A model generated the notes under the pieces. The model was not told the DNA's origin and made no database searches. It was given only the letters and a program-made list of their open reading frames with translations. Below are positions 34,165 through 44,605 of a stretch of 64,000 nucleotides of DNA, in pieces. Position 1 is the first letter of the stretch. Each line of letters opens with the position of its first letter. The position numbers and the translations under genes are program-made. This DNA is from Combretum micranthum (taxonomy: Eukaryota; Streptophyta; Magnoliopsida; Myrtales; Combretaceae), in the NCBI GenBank assembly GCA_024138025.1, contig JAMXBD010000055.1:1302001-1366000 (forward strand), read 5' to 3'.

Positions 34165-36275
34165 CAAGACTTAAGGTTTATTTATACAAAAAATTCTCAA
34201 AATTGCACTAGTCTCTTCTTTATGCATGCATATTGTTGTCTTCTTCATTTCTTTATTCCCATCAGTCTCCGAGTTAATGCTTTTCTTCTTCTTCTTCTTA
34301 TCAGAATTTTTGTGCATTGTCCTCAAAATCCTTTTTATCAGATTTTTCTACGCATTGGCCTCAAAACTTCACATTATCTCTTCGTTTGTTTGAGCCAATC
34401 TCCGAAGTAATATTTTCTTCTTATTTCTAGAATTTTTTGTACTAGCCTCGGTTCTCTATTTCACTCTCTTCATCGTCTTCATCAGTCTTAGTTTTTTTTT
34501 TTTTAATTTTTGCATTAGCCTTGGTTATTTAGTTCCCTCCCACAAAACTTCATCGTGTTCAGTTTTAGATTCTTTTTTTTTTCTATGCACTAGCCTCAAA
34601 ATCCTAACTTTATCTCTTTGTCAATTCTCTAGTCTCGCTCACAGTTCTTGTAATAGACTAAGAAGTCTATAGCAAATAAGAAACTCTAATCCTTTATCCA
34701 AGTGAAAACCTATTGACCAATATTATAGTCATATTTCCATCTTGCATACATGTTTTCGCAATCATGAGCATTGGTGCTTTGCTCATTTGCTGAACCCCAT
34801 ACAACTAGACTTCATATCCAATATCCTTTTTACTATTGAAATGATCCACCAAAAACCAAAATTTCCAGTTTGGTGGATGTGAATCCCATCTATTAGACAT
34901 AAAACATTCGCACAACTTCCCAAATTTTCTTCCACATATATTAAATTAAATATTGATTAGGTTTTCATGCATGGATTTATTGGTTAATTAATGAATATTA
35001 TGATTTTTAATTACAGGAATGGATATCGATTAAAATGATTTCAGACCCCAACTACCTCAACCGAAGTGGGAGATATGTCACGAGGTAAGTCCAATTAGGA
35101 ATCAAGAGATATTACATAAATCAAACTTTAATATATTAAAATTTATGATGATTGATTATTTTCATTCTATAATATTTTGTTTTGAATTTTCAGATGCATA
35201 TAAATTGATCTATTTTATAATTTAAAACAGTTGCATGTTGGGCCTTTATTTGTCTAGACTAGATTAAAATTGTTTACAAGCTAGAGTAAGATAAGAAGAT
35301 TGATATGCTCGCATCCCAAGACCTGATCGATGCCATTGAACTGTTAAGTCAAGACGATGTCGATAAAGAAACTTAATGTTATACGTATAGACTAGATAAA
35401 GATTCAAATGGATACTTAAGAATGAAGTGTATCCGGAGTTGTATCATTTATATACGGGTAATCGCAGATGTTAGAAAAGAAGAAAACATGTAGGCGAATT
35501 GACGTAATATATATATTTAAATGTTTGGTAATATTAACACTTTATTTTAATTTTGGGAACTTATAATATATATACAGCCAAACAAAGTTGTACGAATCGA
35601 TAGTATTGAAATCAATAGAGAAGATGAGGTGAGAATTATTGGACAACAGGCATAACATCCTATCATTAGTGCATTAGAAATAGACGATTTTTTGGAAATA
35701 GGAAATGTTAGTATTCACTTTTAATTATTTTAGTAAGAAGTTGAGTTTACTTAATTTAAATCCTATATGTTTGTTTATTTTATATTTTCAAGATATTTAC
35801 ATGGGATGCACGAAACATGTTGACCCCCTATAGTCCATGTTGTACTAATTATTGGATATGGTAGGGATCCAGATAGTAACTTAAACTATTGGATGATAAA
35901 AAATTCTTATGGCACTTGGTGAGGTGTGCGTCGATATGGATGAGCGATTAAAAATTCGAGTTGCTTAAGGGAAGAGGATTTCCTATGGTGGTGGACGACA
36001 TATTATCCTATGTTGTATGACAAGTGATAAATTTCAAGTTTCATCAAACAATTGAGTTAAATACACAACTTTTTGTACATAGCTATTATTGTCTATTGTT
36101 GTGAGCGTTAAAGGAGTAGAATTGGATCAATCAATACATGGCTAATATTGTACTATGCTGTACATGGCAATGTCGATTTGCATTTGACAGTTATAACTAA
36201 AATGTATAATGAGCTGAAGTTATTAGATTAGGCATTAAGTTTGCTAACAACTTAGTAAGTTGTTAACACTACATC
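34165..36275 (+). repeat. Inverted-repeat arm 1 (+)
   Basis: Arm 1 begins TTAAGGTTTATTTATAC, runs through a CTTCTT/CATTGGCCTC-rich 5' part (34200-34660), a CACCAAAAACCAAAATTT block (34850) and papain-like protease exons (35017-36010), and ends at GCTAACAACTTAGTAAGTTG. The same order is found in reverse on 36290-38545. The symmetry centre is near 36283. The arms are clearly diverged, with several indels, so the palindrome is not recent. Confidence 0.85.
35017..36010 (+). pseudogene. Papain-like cysteine protease fragment on arm 1
   Basis: Visible pieces are 35017-35084 (EWISIKMISDPNYLNRSGRY, then VTR and a GTAAGT donor), 35231-35460 (degraded, ending in a KD...EWILKN-like string) and 35580-36010. 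The last has KVVRID and then IVHVVLIIGYGRDPDSNLNY followed by WMIKNSYGTW. In peptidase C1A the HAVLIVGYG motif carries the catalytic His and the WIIKNSWG motif the Asn; both residues survive. The catalytic Cys exon (GSCWAF) is not visible. Several stops interrupt the frame. Confidence 0.7.
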
Positions 36276-36289
36276 CATCCATCTCTTCT

Positions 36290-38545
36290 CATATCGACAA
36301 GTTACTAAGTTGTTAGCAACTTAACGCTATAATATTAGTCATATTCTCATTGATCGAGTTCTACTATCTTAATGCTCATAACAATAGACATCAATAGTTA
36401 TGTACACATAGCTATGTATCAAACTCAATTGTTTAATGAAATTCGAAATTTATCACTTATCATACACTATAGGATAATATGCCATCCACCACCATGGGAA
36501 ATCCTCTTCCTTTAAGCAACTTGAATTTTTGATTACCTATCCATATCCACGTACACCCCGGCTAGTACCATACAAAATTTTTATTATCCAATAGTTTAAG
36601 TTACTATCTCAATCCCTGCCATATCCAACAATTAGTACAAAATGGACTGAAGGGGTGCCATCATGTTGCGTGTATCCCCTGTAAATACCTTGAAAATATA
36701 AAATAAATAAACATATATGATATAAATTAAGTAAACTCAACTTTTTACTAAAATAGTTAAAAGTAAATACTAACATTTTCTATTTCCAAAAAATCGTCTA
36801 CTTCTAATGCACCAATGGTAGAATGGTGTGCCAACTATTGAATGATTGTTGCCTCATCGTCTCCATAGATTCAACATAATCATCAATTCGTACCACTTTT
36901 ATTGGTTGCATTATATTTTCCAAAATTAAATAAGTGTTAATATTACTAAACATTTAATATATATATATATATACATCAATTCAGTTATATGTTTTCTTCT
37001 TTTTCGATGGCTACGATATCTCGTATATGGATAACAACTCTGGATAGACCCCATTCTTAAGTATCCATTCGAATGCTTTATCTATTATATATGCATGACA
37101 TTTAGTTTCTTTATCGACATCCTTTTTTCTTAGTGGTTTAGTGGCATCGATCTGTTCTTGGGGTACTGGCACATCAATCTCCTTGCCGTGCTTTAGCCTA
37201 TAGACAATCTTAATCAAGTCTAGGTCAGTAAAGGCCCAAAATGAAGCTAGTTTAATTTATAAAATAGATCAATTTATATGCATCTAAAAATTCAAAATAG
37301 AATATTATATAATGAAAACGATCATTCATCATAAATTTTATTGTAAGAAATTTTTTGTGTTTGACTTACATGATATCCCCTTATCCCTAACTGGACATAG
37401 CTCGTGACATATCTCTTACTCAAGCTAAGGTCCAAAATCGTTTTGACCGACGTCCATTCCTACAATTAAAAATCATATTAATTATTAATTAACCAATAAA
37501 TCCATGCATTAAAACCTAATTAACATTTAGTTTACTCTGTGTCGAAGAAAATTTAGGTAGTTATGTAGACATTTTGTGTCTAATAATGGGATTCACATAT
37601 ACCAAACTGAAAATTTTGGTTTTTGGTGGTCATTTCAAGAGCAAAGCGGATGTTGGACTGGAAGTCTAGTAGTATAGGGTTTAGCAAATGAGCAAAGCAT
37701 CAATGCTCAAGATTGGAAAAATATGTATGCAAGATGGAAATATGACTATAATATTGGTCAATAGATTTTGTCTTGGATAAAGGGTTAGAGTTTCTAGGTT
37801 AGTGCAAAAAAAAAAAAAAAAATCTAAGATTGAACATGATGAAGTTCTATGGGAGTGAACTAGAGAACTGAGGCCAATGCACAAAAAAAAAAAAAAAAAA
37901 CCCTAGAGAATGAGGATGATGAACTAGTGAACTAGACAAAGTTAGGATTTTGTGAGACTGATGAAGACAACGAAGTAGAGTGAGGCCAATGCATAAAAAA
38001 AATCTGAAAAGAAGAAGAAGAAGATATTACCTTAGAGATTGATGAAGACGATGAAGTAGATTGAATTAGAGCACTGAGGCCAATTCACAAAAAAAAAAAA
38101 AAAACACTGAGACTAATGAAGACGATGAAGTAGAGTAAACTAGTCAACTGAAGCCAATGCATTAAAAAAAAAAAAAGAGAAGAAGAAGAAGATATTATCT
38201 CGAAGCCTGATGAAGATGATGAAGCAAAGCGAATTAGAGAACTGAGGCTAGTGCACGACAAATTATGAGAAGAAGAAGAAGATGATAAGAGATGGGATAA
38301 GAAGAAGAAGGAGAAAAGCATTGCCTCGGAGATCGATGGAATGAAGAATCAAAGAAGACAACAATATGCATGCATGAAGAAGTGATCGATGCAATTTTGA
38401 GAATCTTTTGTACAAATAAACATTAAAATAAGTAAAACTAATTAGACTAATATATAAATAAACCTTAATTTGAACGTAAAGGAATGTATTAAACACTATT
38501 TAAATGTAATTTAATCCAAGTTGACCAATGTGGTATAATTAAGTC
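36290..38545 (-). repeat. Inverted-repeat arm 2 (-)
   Basis: Reverse-complement partner of arm 1. In order from 36290 it holds the protease tail, the protease middle exons, GTCATTTCAAGAG-type sequence, then GAAGAAGAAG and CAATGC-rich sequence to 38440, then 38440-38545. The last part (38400-38545) also pairs inversely with 38860-39010 of arm 3, so arms 2 and 3 form a second palindrome with a spacer of about 315 bp. Confidence 0.85.
36480..37475 (-). pseudogene. Papain-like cysteine protease fragment on arm 2
   Basis: Reading the minus strand: 37475-37370 (EWTSVKTILDLSLSKRYVTS, then VQLGIRGYH and a donor), 37217-37011 (67 codons open, with KHGKEIDVPVPQEQ and AFEWILKNGVYPE), then about 36920-36790 (PIKVVRIDDYVESM) and 36680-36480 (VHFVLIVGYGRD, stop, NLNYWIIK). 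AFEWIxKNGxxxE followed by IVGYG and NYWIIK is the peptidase C1A order. This arm keeps the middle exon better than arm 1. The catalytic Cys exon is not seen. Confidence 0.72.
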
Positions 38546-38859
38546 AATTAATATTGTAATAGGATTCAATTTGAAATTAGAGGTTAGAGGTAATCCTAAT
38601 TTCTCCAATTATCTTAAATTAAGCTTAAATTATCCAATTAAATCTTCGAAACTTTAAATTCTTTCCAAAGAAATAAACTGATTTCTTGAATTTAAAATAC
38701 CTAAACCACTCTCTCGATGCCACTTGGCAACTTCTTATCCTTCAATATTAAAACCCTAAACCTATTTACTTTTTCCAATACACCAATTATTAATTCAAAT
38801 ACCAAATGTCAAGAATTATCCCATCACCTTAATTTCAATTACTTAATTAACCACCTTAG
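38546..38859. other. Spacer between arms 2 and 3
   Basis: Unpaired AT-rich sequence containing TTAATTTC and CTTAATT motifs. No coding potential is seen. It would be the loop of a hairpin formed by arms 2 and 3. Confidence 0.6.
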
Positions 38860-41800
38860 TCAACTTGGTTTTAATTATATTTAATAGTGTTTAATCCATT
38901 CCTTTACTACTAATTATTCTATGGTCTTGTCAAGCGGGGTTCAATTTAAGGTTTATTTATACTATAATTATATATTAATCTATTTAATTTTATTTATTTT
39001 AAGGTTTATTTGTACAAAAGATTCTCGAAATTGCACTGGTCTTTTCTTCATGCATGCATATTGTTGTCTTCTTCGTTTCTTCATACCCATCGGTCTCCGA
39101 GGTAATGCTCTTCTTCATCATCTTCTTATAAGAATTTTTGTGCATTGGCCTCGAAATCCGTCCCTTATCTTCTTCTTTTTCTTATCAGATTTTTCTACGC
39201 ATTAGCCTCAAAACCCTCACATTGTCTCTTTGTTTCTTCACTTTAGTCTCCGAGGTAATATCTTCTTCTTCATAGAATATTTTGTGCATTGGCCTCAATT
39301 CTCTAGTTCACTCTACTTCATCATCTTCATCAGTCTCATTTTTTTTTTTTTTTTTTTTTTTTGCATTGGCTATGTTTTCTAGTAAAAAAATTCTTATGGC
39401 ATTAGGTGGGGTGTACGTGGATATGAACGGATAATTAGAAATTCGAGTTGCTTAAGGGAAGAGGATTTCCCGTGGTGGTGGATAACATATTATTTTCTAT
39501 TGTAAGATAGGTGACAAATTTCAAGTTTTATTAAACAATTGAGTTAGATATACAGCCATGTGTACATAACTATTGTTGTCTATTGTTGTCAGCATTAAGA
39601 TAGTAGAACTAGATCAATGAACATATGGCTAACATTATACTATGTTGTTCATGGCAATGTGAATTTGCATCTAACAGTTATGACTAAAATGTATAGTGGT
39701 CTATATGGTTTGGTTGAAATTGTTAGATTAGACATTAAGTTGCAAACAACTTAGTACCTTGTCAATATGAGAAGAGATGGAAGGATATGGTGGAGGGGTA
39801 ATAAGTGAAATGGGACGTAGATGACTATTATAATGGACTTAATTATTAATGGATGGTAAACAAGTAATAGACGTAGTATGGGGTGGATAATGGTTTGGTT
39901 AGGCTGTTATAAAGAGAGATCTGTGCTTGTTTTATAGATGACATGTTTGCATGCCTAATCATGTTTTATTATTAGGTAGTATCAAGATTCACGTTTCATG
40001 CTTCATGATCTGCAGACCTAGTCATCATTATATAGTAAAAGGTGCTGAGCTACATTTGTGAAAATGCAATTTGAATTGTTTTGAATTCTGGTTGACCAAA
40101 TTCTCGTAAATGACATTAAATTTATTTATTGGTTGCTACATTTAGTAATATGTAACTTGTGTGCAAGTTTATGTTTATGATCTTTATATGACTTTCCTTT
40201 TAATGTTTAAGTTCTGATTTAAGTTGGTTTTGGTTTATGCCAACTAAGTTATTAAGAAGTTTTGTTATATGAAATATTTTAAAACAGATACCCCTTTATG
40301 AGAGTATAAAAAGATGATATCTATATTTATGGTTTAGTAAAATAATAGCCTTAGCATTTTCAGATGGATATAAGGAGTCGTATAGTCGTTGGACCTAGAC
40401 ACATATCCATGTTAGCTTGATAAATTGCTAAAATTTGCACAAGATAGAGACAAATTTCTTAAGTTCATATGTTTACCTCTCTCCAAAGGTTGGGAAGCAG
40501 TCCTACAATGGTTCAAGGTGTATATTCAGATAATCTATTTGCACAATTGGAGGCAACAAATTAGTTTAAGAAGCTGTTAACAGGTATAGATGCTATGTTT
40601 ACATGCTGAAGTTTTTCTCCATAATACTTGATCATAGTTGATATTGTGGACTTGTTTCATTTTAATTACTCATAGGACGCAACCCACCTATTGATAAGGT
40701 CATCAGAGTTGGTGTAGATACTAGGTTCGTGAAATTTCTTGAAAAGAATGATCTTGCACGACTACAAGTATGCATAATGTTATGTTGGGAAAAATATCTA
40801 TCATATGATATGCCATTAAGGTACAACTTAGGTTTCATTTTGTCATTTGAGGATGCATACGTTTTAATAAATATCACTTAGGGGACATCGGACCATGTAT
40901 GTGTTGTCATTAGGCGTGATGCCGTTCCATTGTTTGTTAAGCTTCTAAGTTGTGCCCGTGATGATGTCAGAGAACAAGTTACTATTTCTTTTCTTCTATT
41001 ATCTTCTTGCTGCTTAAGATGAAGGATGACCATGGATTCTAGTGAATTCAAAGGCTTGGAAGCTTTAGGTAGATTATTCTGATTGCAGTTCTTGTTTATT
41101 ACAATACCAAGTTTTCTAAAATCAAATAGGCAGGTGTCTATTGAAACTTCTAAGAACCTTATGTCTTGCCTATGATAACCCTATTGCGGTCGGCTTGTTA
41201 TCCTTCTACCTGAAGGTGTCCTTTTGTGTAGTCTAATTTTTCTGGATTCTGTTAGGACCTTTTAATTACTGTATGTGGGTGTTTGAACTTGTATATTCTC
41301 TTGATTGCTTCATTTTTGCACATTAGGTCTCTTTTGTGTTGTTTTCATCTGTATCTATTGGAGAGAGATATTTTTTATTATAATGTGCAATATATGTGGA
41401 ATCTCTTTTCTTTTATGATCTAGTAGGCAACATAGGCATTTGGTAATGTTGCTAGTGATTCTCCAACATATAGAGACCTTGTACTTGGTCGTGGTGCTAT
41501 TGTACCTTTGCTATCACAATTTAACCTACATTCAAGGGTGCCCATGTGAAGAACTGCTATTTGGACTTTATCTAGCTTCTTTCGAAAGAAGTCACCTCCC
41601 TTGTTCAAAGAGGTATGCATAAATATTATTGGGATTTTGCTAATTTTAGGAGGAATATTTGCCATGTAATGCATGTCTTTGCTCCATGTAGACCAATATA
41701 ATGATTAATTTTTGTTGGGTTTTGCTTTGTCAAGTAAAGTTTGCTTTACCAGTTCTGTAGCAGGTTATTCTTCTTCATGATGAAGCAGTTTTGACTAATG

Positions 41801-42085
41801 CTTGCTTGGTCCTTACTTATCTATCTTATAGCTTGAATGACTAATTTCAAGATATGCTAGCAACTAGTATCTGCACGACTTGTGGAGTTTCTTGAGTAAG
41901 ATCTTCCTCTACTCTGTACTAATAGTGTTATTGTGGCGTTACCATTGGTGTTAAGCTGCCTCTTTGTCTTCAATTTTCGTTTTAGATATTTAAAGAGAAT
42001 GAGTTGGTTTCGTATGCCATCTCTTGTCTATGTCCATGCTGTTATGGTGGTTTTTGATTAATGTTCTTTTTTGATAGGCATCCAT
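38860..42085 (+). repeat. Inverted-repeat arm 3 (+), with internal deletion and extension
   Basis: The first part (38860-39385) repeats the start of arm 1. At about 39385 the sequence jumps from TGCATTGGCTATG straight to the protease tail, so roughly 1.2 kb present in arm 1 is missing. After the tail (39388-39500) and the block around 39760, the arm continues into importin-alpha-like exons (40378-42085) that arms 1 and 2 do not contain. From 39390 on it pairs inversely with arm 4. The symmetry centre is near 42127. Confidence 0.83.
39388..39500 (+). pseudogene. Papain-like protease C-terminal fragment on arm 3
   Basis: Reads NSYGIRWGVRGYERIIRNSS followed by CLREEDFPW. The first part corresponds to the family motif NSWGTSWGxxGYxRI. 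The equivalent in arm 1 has a stop after NSYGTW, and this copy does not, so the arms decayed independently. Confidence 0.6.
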
Positions 42086-42125
42086 CTTGAAAGATTGTTA
42101 TACGAGCACTACGAACTCTTAGATG
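40378..42125 (+). pseudogene. Importin-alpha-like (armadillo) gene fragment on arm 3
   Basis: Exon-like pieces with splice sites between them are about 40495-40583 (MVQGVYSDNLFAQLEAT), 40676-40767 (NPPIDKVIRVGVDTRFVKFL), 40881-40977 (VPLFVKLLSCARDDVREQ), 41436-41612 (GNVASDSPTYRDLVLGRGAI), 41764-41895 (DEAVLTNACLVLTYLS) and about 42080-42125 (RALRTLR). These follow the Arm-repeat order of plant importin alpha (MVQGVxSDN..LEATTQFRKLLS; GNVAGDSPxxRDLVL; DEEVLTDACWALSYLSDG). Stops are present, for example after LEATN and after SRVPM. It looks like a genomic, intron-containing fragment missing the start and end of the gene. Importin alpha is the nuclear-import adaptor for NLS cargo. Confidence 0.78.
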
Positions 42126-42159
42126 TTCTCTCATTTGTGTGCATGCTGTTATGCTTATA

Positions 42160-43870
42160 TAACAACCTTTTGAGATGGATGCCTATAAAAAAAGAACTTT
42201 AATCAGAAACTACTAGAACAATATGCACATAGATAGGACCTAGCATATGAAACCAACTCATTCTCTTTAAATATTTAAAACGAATATGGAAGACAAAGCG
42301 GCAGCTTAAAACCAATGGTAATGCCACAGTAACACTATTATGATAGAGTAGAGGAAGATCTTACTTAAGAAGCTACACAAGTCGGGGATAGACACTGGTT
42401 GCTAGCACAACTTGAATTTGGTCATTTGAGCCATTAGATAAATAAGCGAGGACAAAGCAAGTATTGGTCAAAATTGCTTCATCATGAAGAAGAATAATTT
42501 GATGCAGAACTGGTAAAGTAAACTTTACTTAACAAAAGCAAAACCCGATGAACATTTATCATTATACCGGTCTGCATAGAGCAAAGACATGCATTACATG
42601 GCAAATGTTCCTCTTAAAATTAGCAAAATCCTTGTGCATACCTCTTCCAATGGAGAAGGCAGGTTTTTTCGAAAAAAGCTAGATAAAGTCCATGCAGCAG
42701 TTCTCCGTTTGGACACTCTTGAATGTAGGTTTAATTGGGATAGCAAAGGTACGAGGGCACCACAGCCAAGCACAAGGTCTCTGTAGGTTGGAGAATCACT
42801 GACAACATTGCTCATGCTGCTTACTCAGATCATAATAGAAAAGAGATTTTGCATACATTAGACATTATAATAAGAATTGTTTGTCTCTCCAACTGATACA
42901 GATGAAAATAACATGAAAGAGACCCAATGTGCAGAAATGAAGCAGTTAAAAGAATATGCAAGTTTAAACGCCCACATATAGCAATTAGAAGGTCTTAATA
43001 GAATCCAGAGAAATTAGACTACGCAAAAAGACACCTCTAGGGAGAAGGATAGTAAGTCATCTGCAAAAAGGTACTCGGGTTATCATAAGCAAGGCATAAG
43101 GTTCTCAAAAGTTTCAATAGACATGTGCCTATTTGATTTTAAAAAACTTGGTATTATGATAAACAAGAATTGTAGATCTACCTAAAGTTTCCAAGCCCTT
43201 GAATTCACTAGAATCCATGATCATCTTTCATCATAAGTAGCAAGGAGATAATAGAAGAAAAACAATAGTAACTTATTCTTTGAAATCATCAAGGGCAGAG
43301 CTCAGAAGCTTAACAAATAATGGAATAGTATCATGCTTAATGACAACACTTATATGGTTCAATATCCCATAGTTGATATTTGCCAAAACCCCTGCAGCCT
43401 CAAATGGCATATCATATGATAAACTTTTTTTTTTTTAGCAACATAACATGGTTCTTACTTATAGTTGAGGGAGATCATTCCTTTTAAGAAACTTCATGAT
43501 CTTAGGAACTGCACTAAATTTGATGACCTTATCAATAGGTCGATTGTATCCTGTAAGGAATTGAAATGAAACAAGTCCACAATATCAACTTTGACCAAAT
43601 ATTATATAGAAAAAATTCACTATGTAAACAGAGGATCTGTACCAAAGATAGTTTCCTAAATTGATTTATTGTGTAAATGGATCATCTGGATATACACCTT
43701 GAACCATTGCCGAAATACTGCCTAACCTTTGGAGAGAGGTAAACATATGAACTCTAAAAATTTGTCTCTATCTTGTGCAAACTTTAGCAATCTATCAAGC
43801 TAACATGGATCTGTGTGTAGGTCCAACGACTATACGAACTCTATTTCCATCCTCATCATAAGTGTAGTAA
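42160..43870 (-). pseudogene. Importin-alpha-like gene fragment on arm 4
   Basis: On the minus strand the best exon (42808-42640) reads SDSPTYRDLVLGCGALVPLL, then SQLNLHSRVSKRRTAAWTLS, with no stop, better preserved than its arm 3 partner. Other pieces are about 43430-43270 (FEAAGVLANINYGI..HISVV, FVKLLSSALDD), about 42500-42400 (degraded DEA..ACLVLAYLS) and about 43735-43690 (AMVQGVYPDDPF). FEAAxxLxNI is present here and lost in arm 3, so the two arms together reflect a more complete ancestral fragment. Confidence 0.75.
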
Positions 43871-44605
43871 CATACATCAATATCATTACATAAAATCATT
43901 TAATGTCAATAAGGTAAGTTGTAAGGATTGTAACAAACAGTTAATAAATTTAATATCTTATTTACTTAAATTAAGCAACATAATATGGTCAACCAAAATT
44001 CAAAATAATTTAATCATAGCTTAGCACCTTCTACTATATAATGATGACTAGGTCTGCATTAAATGTGAATCTTAATACCACAAAATAATAAAAACATGAC
44101 TAGGCATGCAAACATGTCATGCATAAATCTCTCTTTATTGCAGTCTAATCAAACCAAGCTTATTACTTGTTTACGAACTATTAGTAATTAAGTCCATTGG
44201 AATAGTTTAGTCTGCGTCCCATCTCACTTATTACCTTTCCACCACATCTTTCCATCTCTTTTCATATCGACAAGTTACTAAGTTGTTAGCAACTTAATGC
44301 CTAATCTAACAACTTTAGCTAAGCCATATAGACCACTATACATTTTAGTCATATATGTCAGGTGCAAATCAACATTTCTATGTACAACATAATTTATATA
44401 TTCATTGATCTAGTTCAATAAACAACAATAGCTATGTACACAGCTGTGTATCCAACTCAATTGTTTAATGAAACTTGAAATTTATCACTTGTTGTATTAT
44501 ATTAGGATAATATGCTATCTGCAATTATGGGAATCCTCTTTACTTAAGCAACTTCAATTTTTGATCATCCGTTCATATCTACGCATACTCTACCTAGTGC
44601 CATAA
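42170..44605 (-). repeat. Inverted-repeat arm 4 (-)
   Basis: Reverse-complement partner of 39390-42085. From the centre outward it carries importin-alpha exons, the GTCATATTAAATG-type intergenic part, GACAAGTTACTAAGTTGTTA at 44267, then the protease tail at 44500-44605. It is cut off exactly where the 44607 LTR begins. Confidence 0.83.
44500..44605 (-). pseudogene. Papain-like protease C-terminal fragment on arm 4
   Basis: The reverse complement begins CTTATGGCACTAGGTAGAG, matching 39397 on, the NSYGxxxGVRGY region of the protease. The sequence upstream of CTTATGGC is missing because the LTR starts at 44607, so this element inserted into, or recombined within, the protease tail. Confidence 0.6.

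Noticed and set aside
37011..37217. Independent small gene with a 67-codon minus-strand frame
   Set aside because: It is the middle exon of the papain-like fragment on arm 2; its partner on arm 1 is degraded and flanking exons are broken.
38085..38321. Ser/Phe-rich minus-strand frames (also 38263-38496 and 37681-37884)
   Set aside because: They come from GAAGAAGAAG and poly-A low-complexity sequence repeated in the inverted arms.
30880..44605. Helitron termini for the gene-fragment cluster
   Set aside because: No convincing TC start or hairpin plus CTRR end pair was found by eye, so I name no element.
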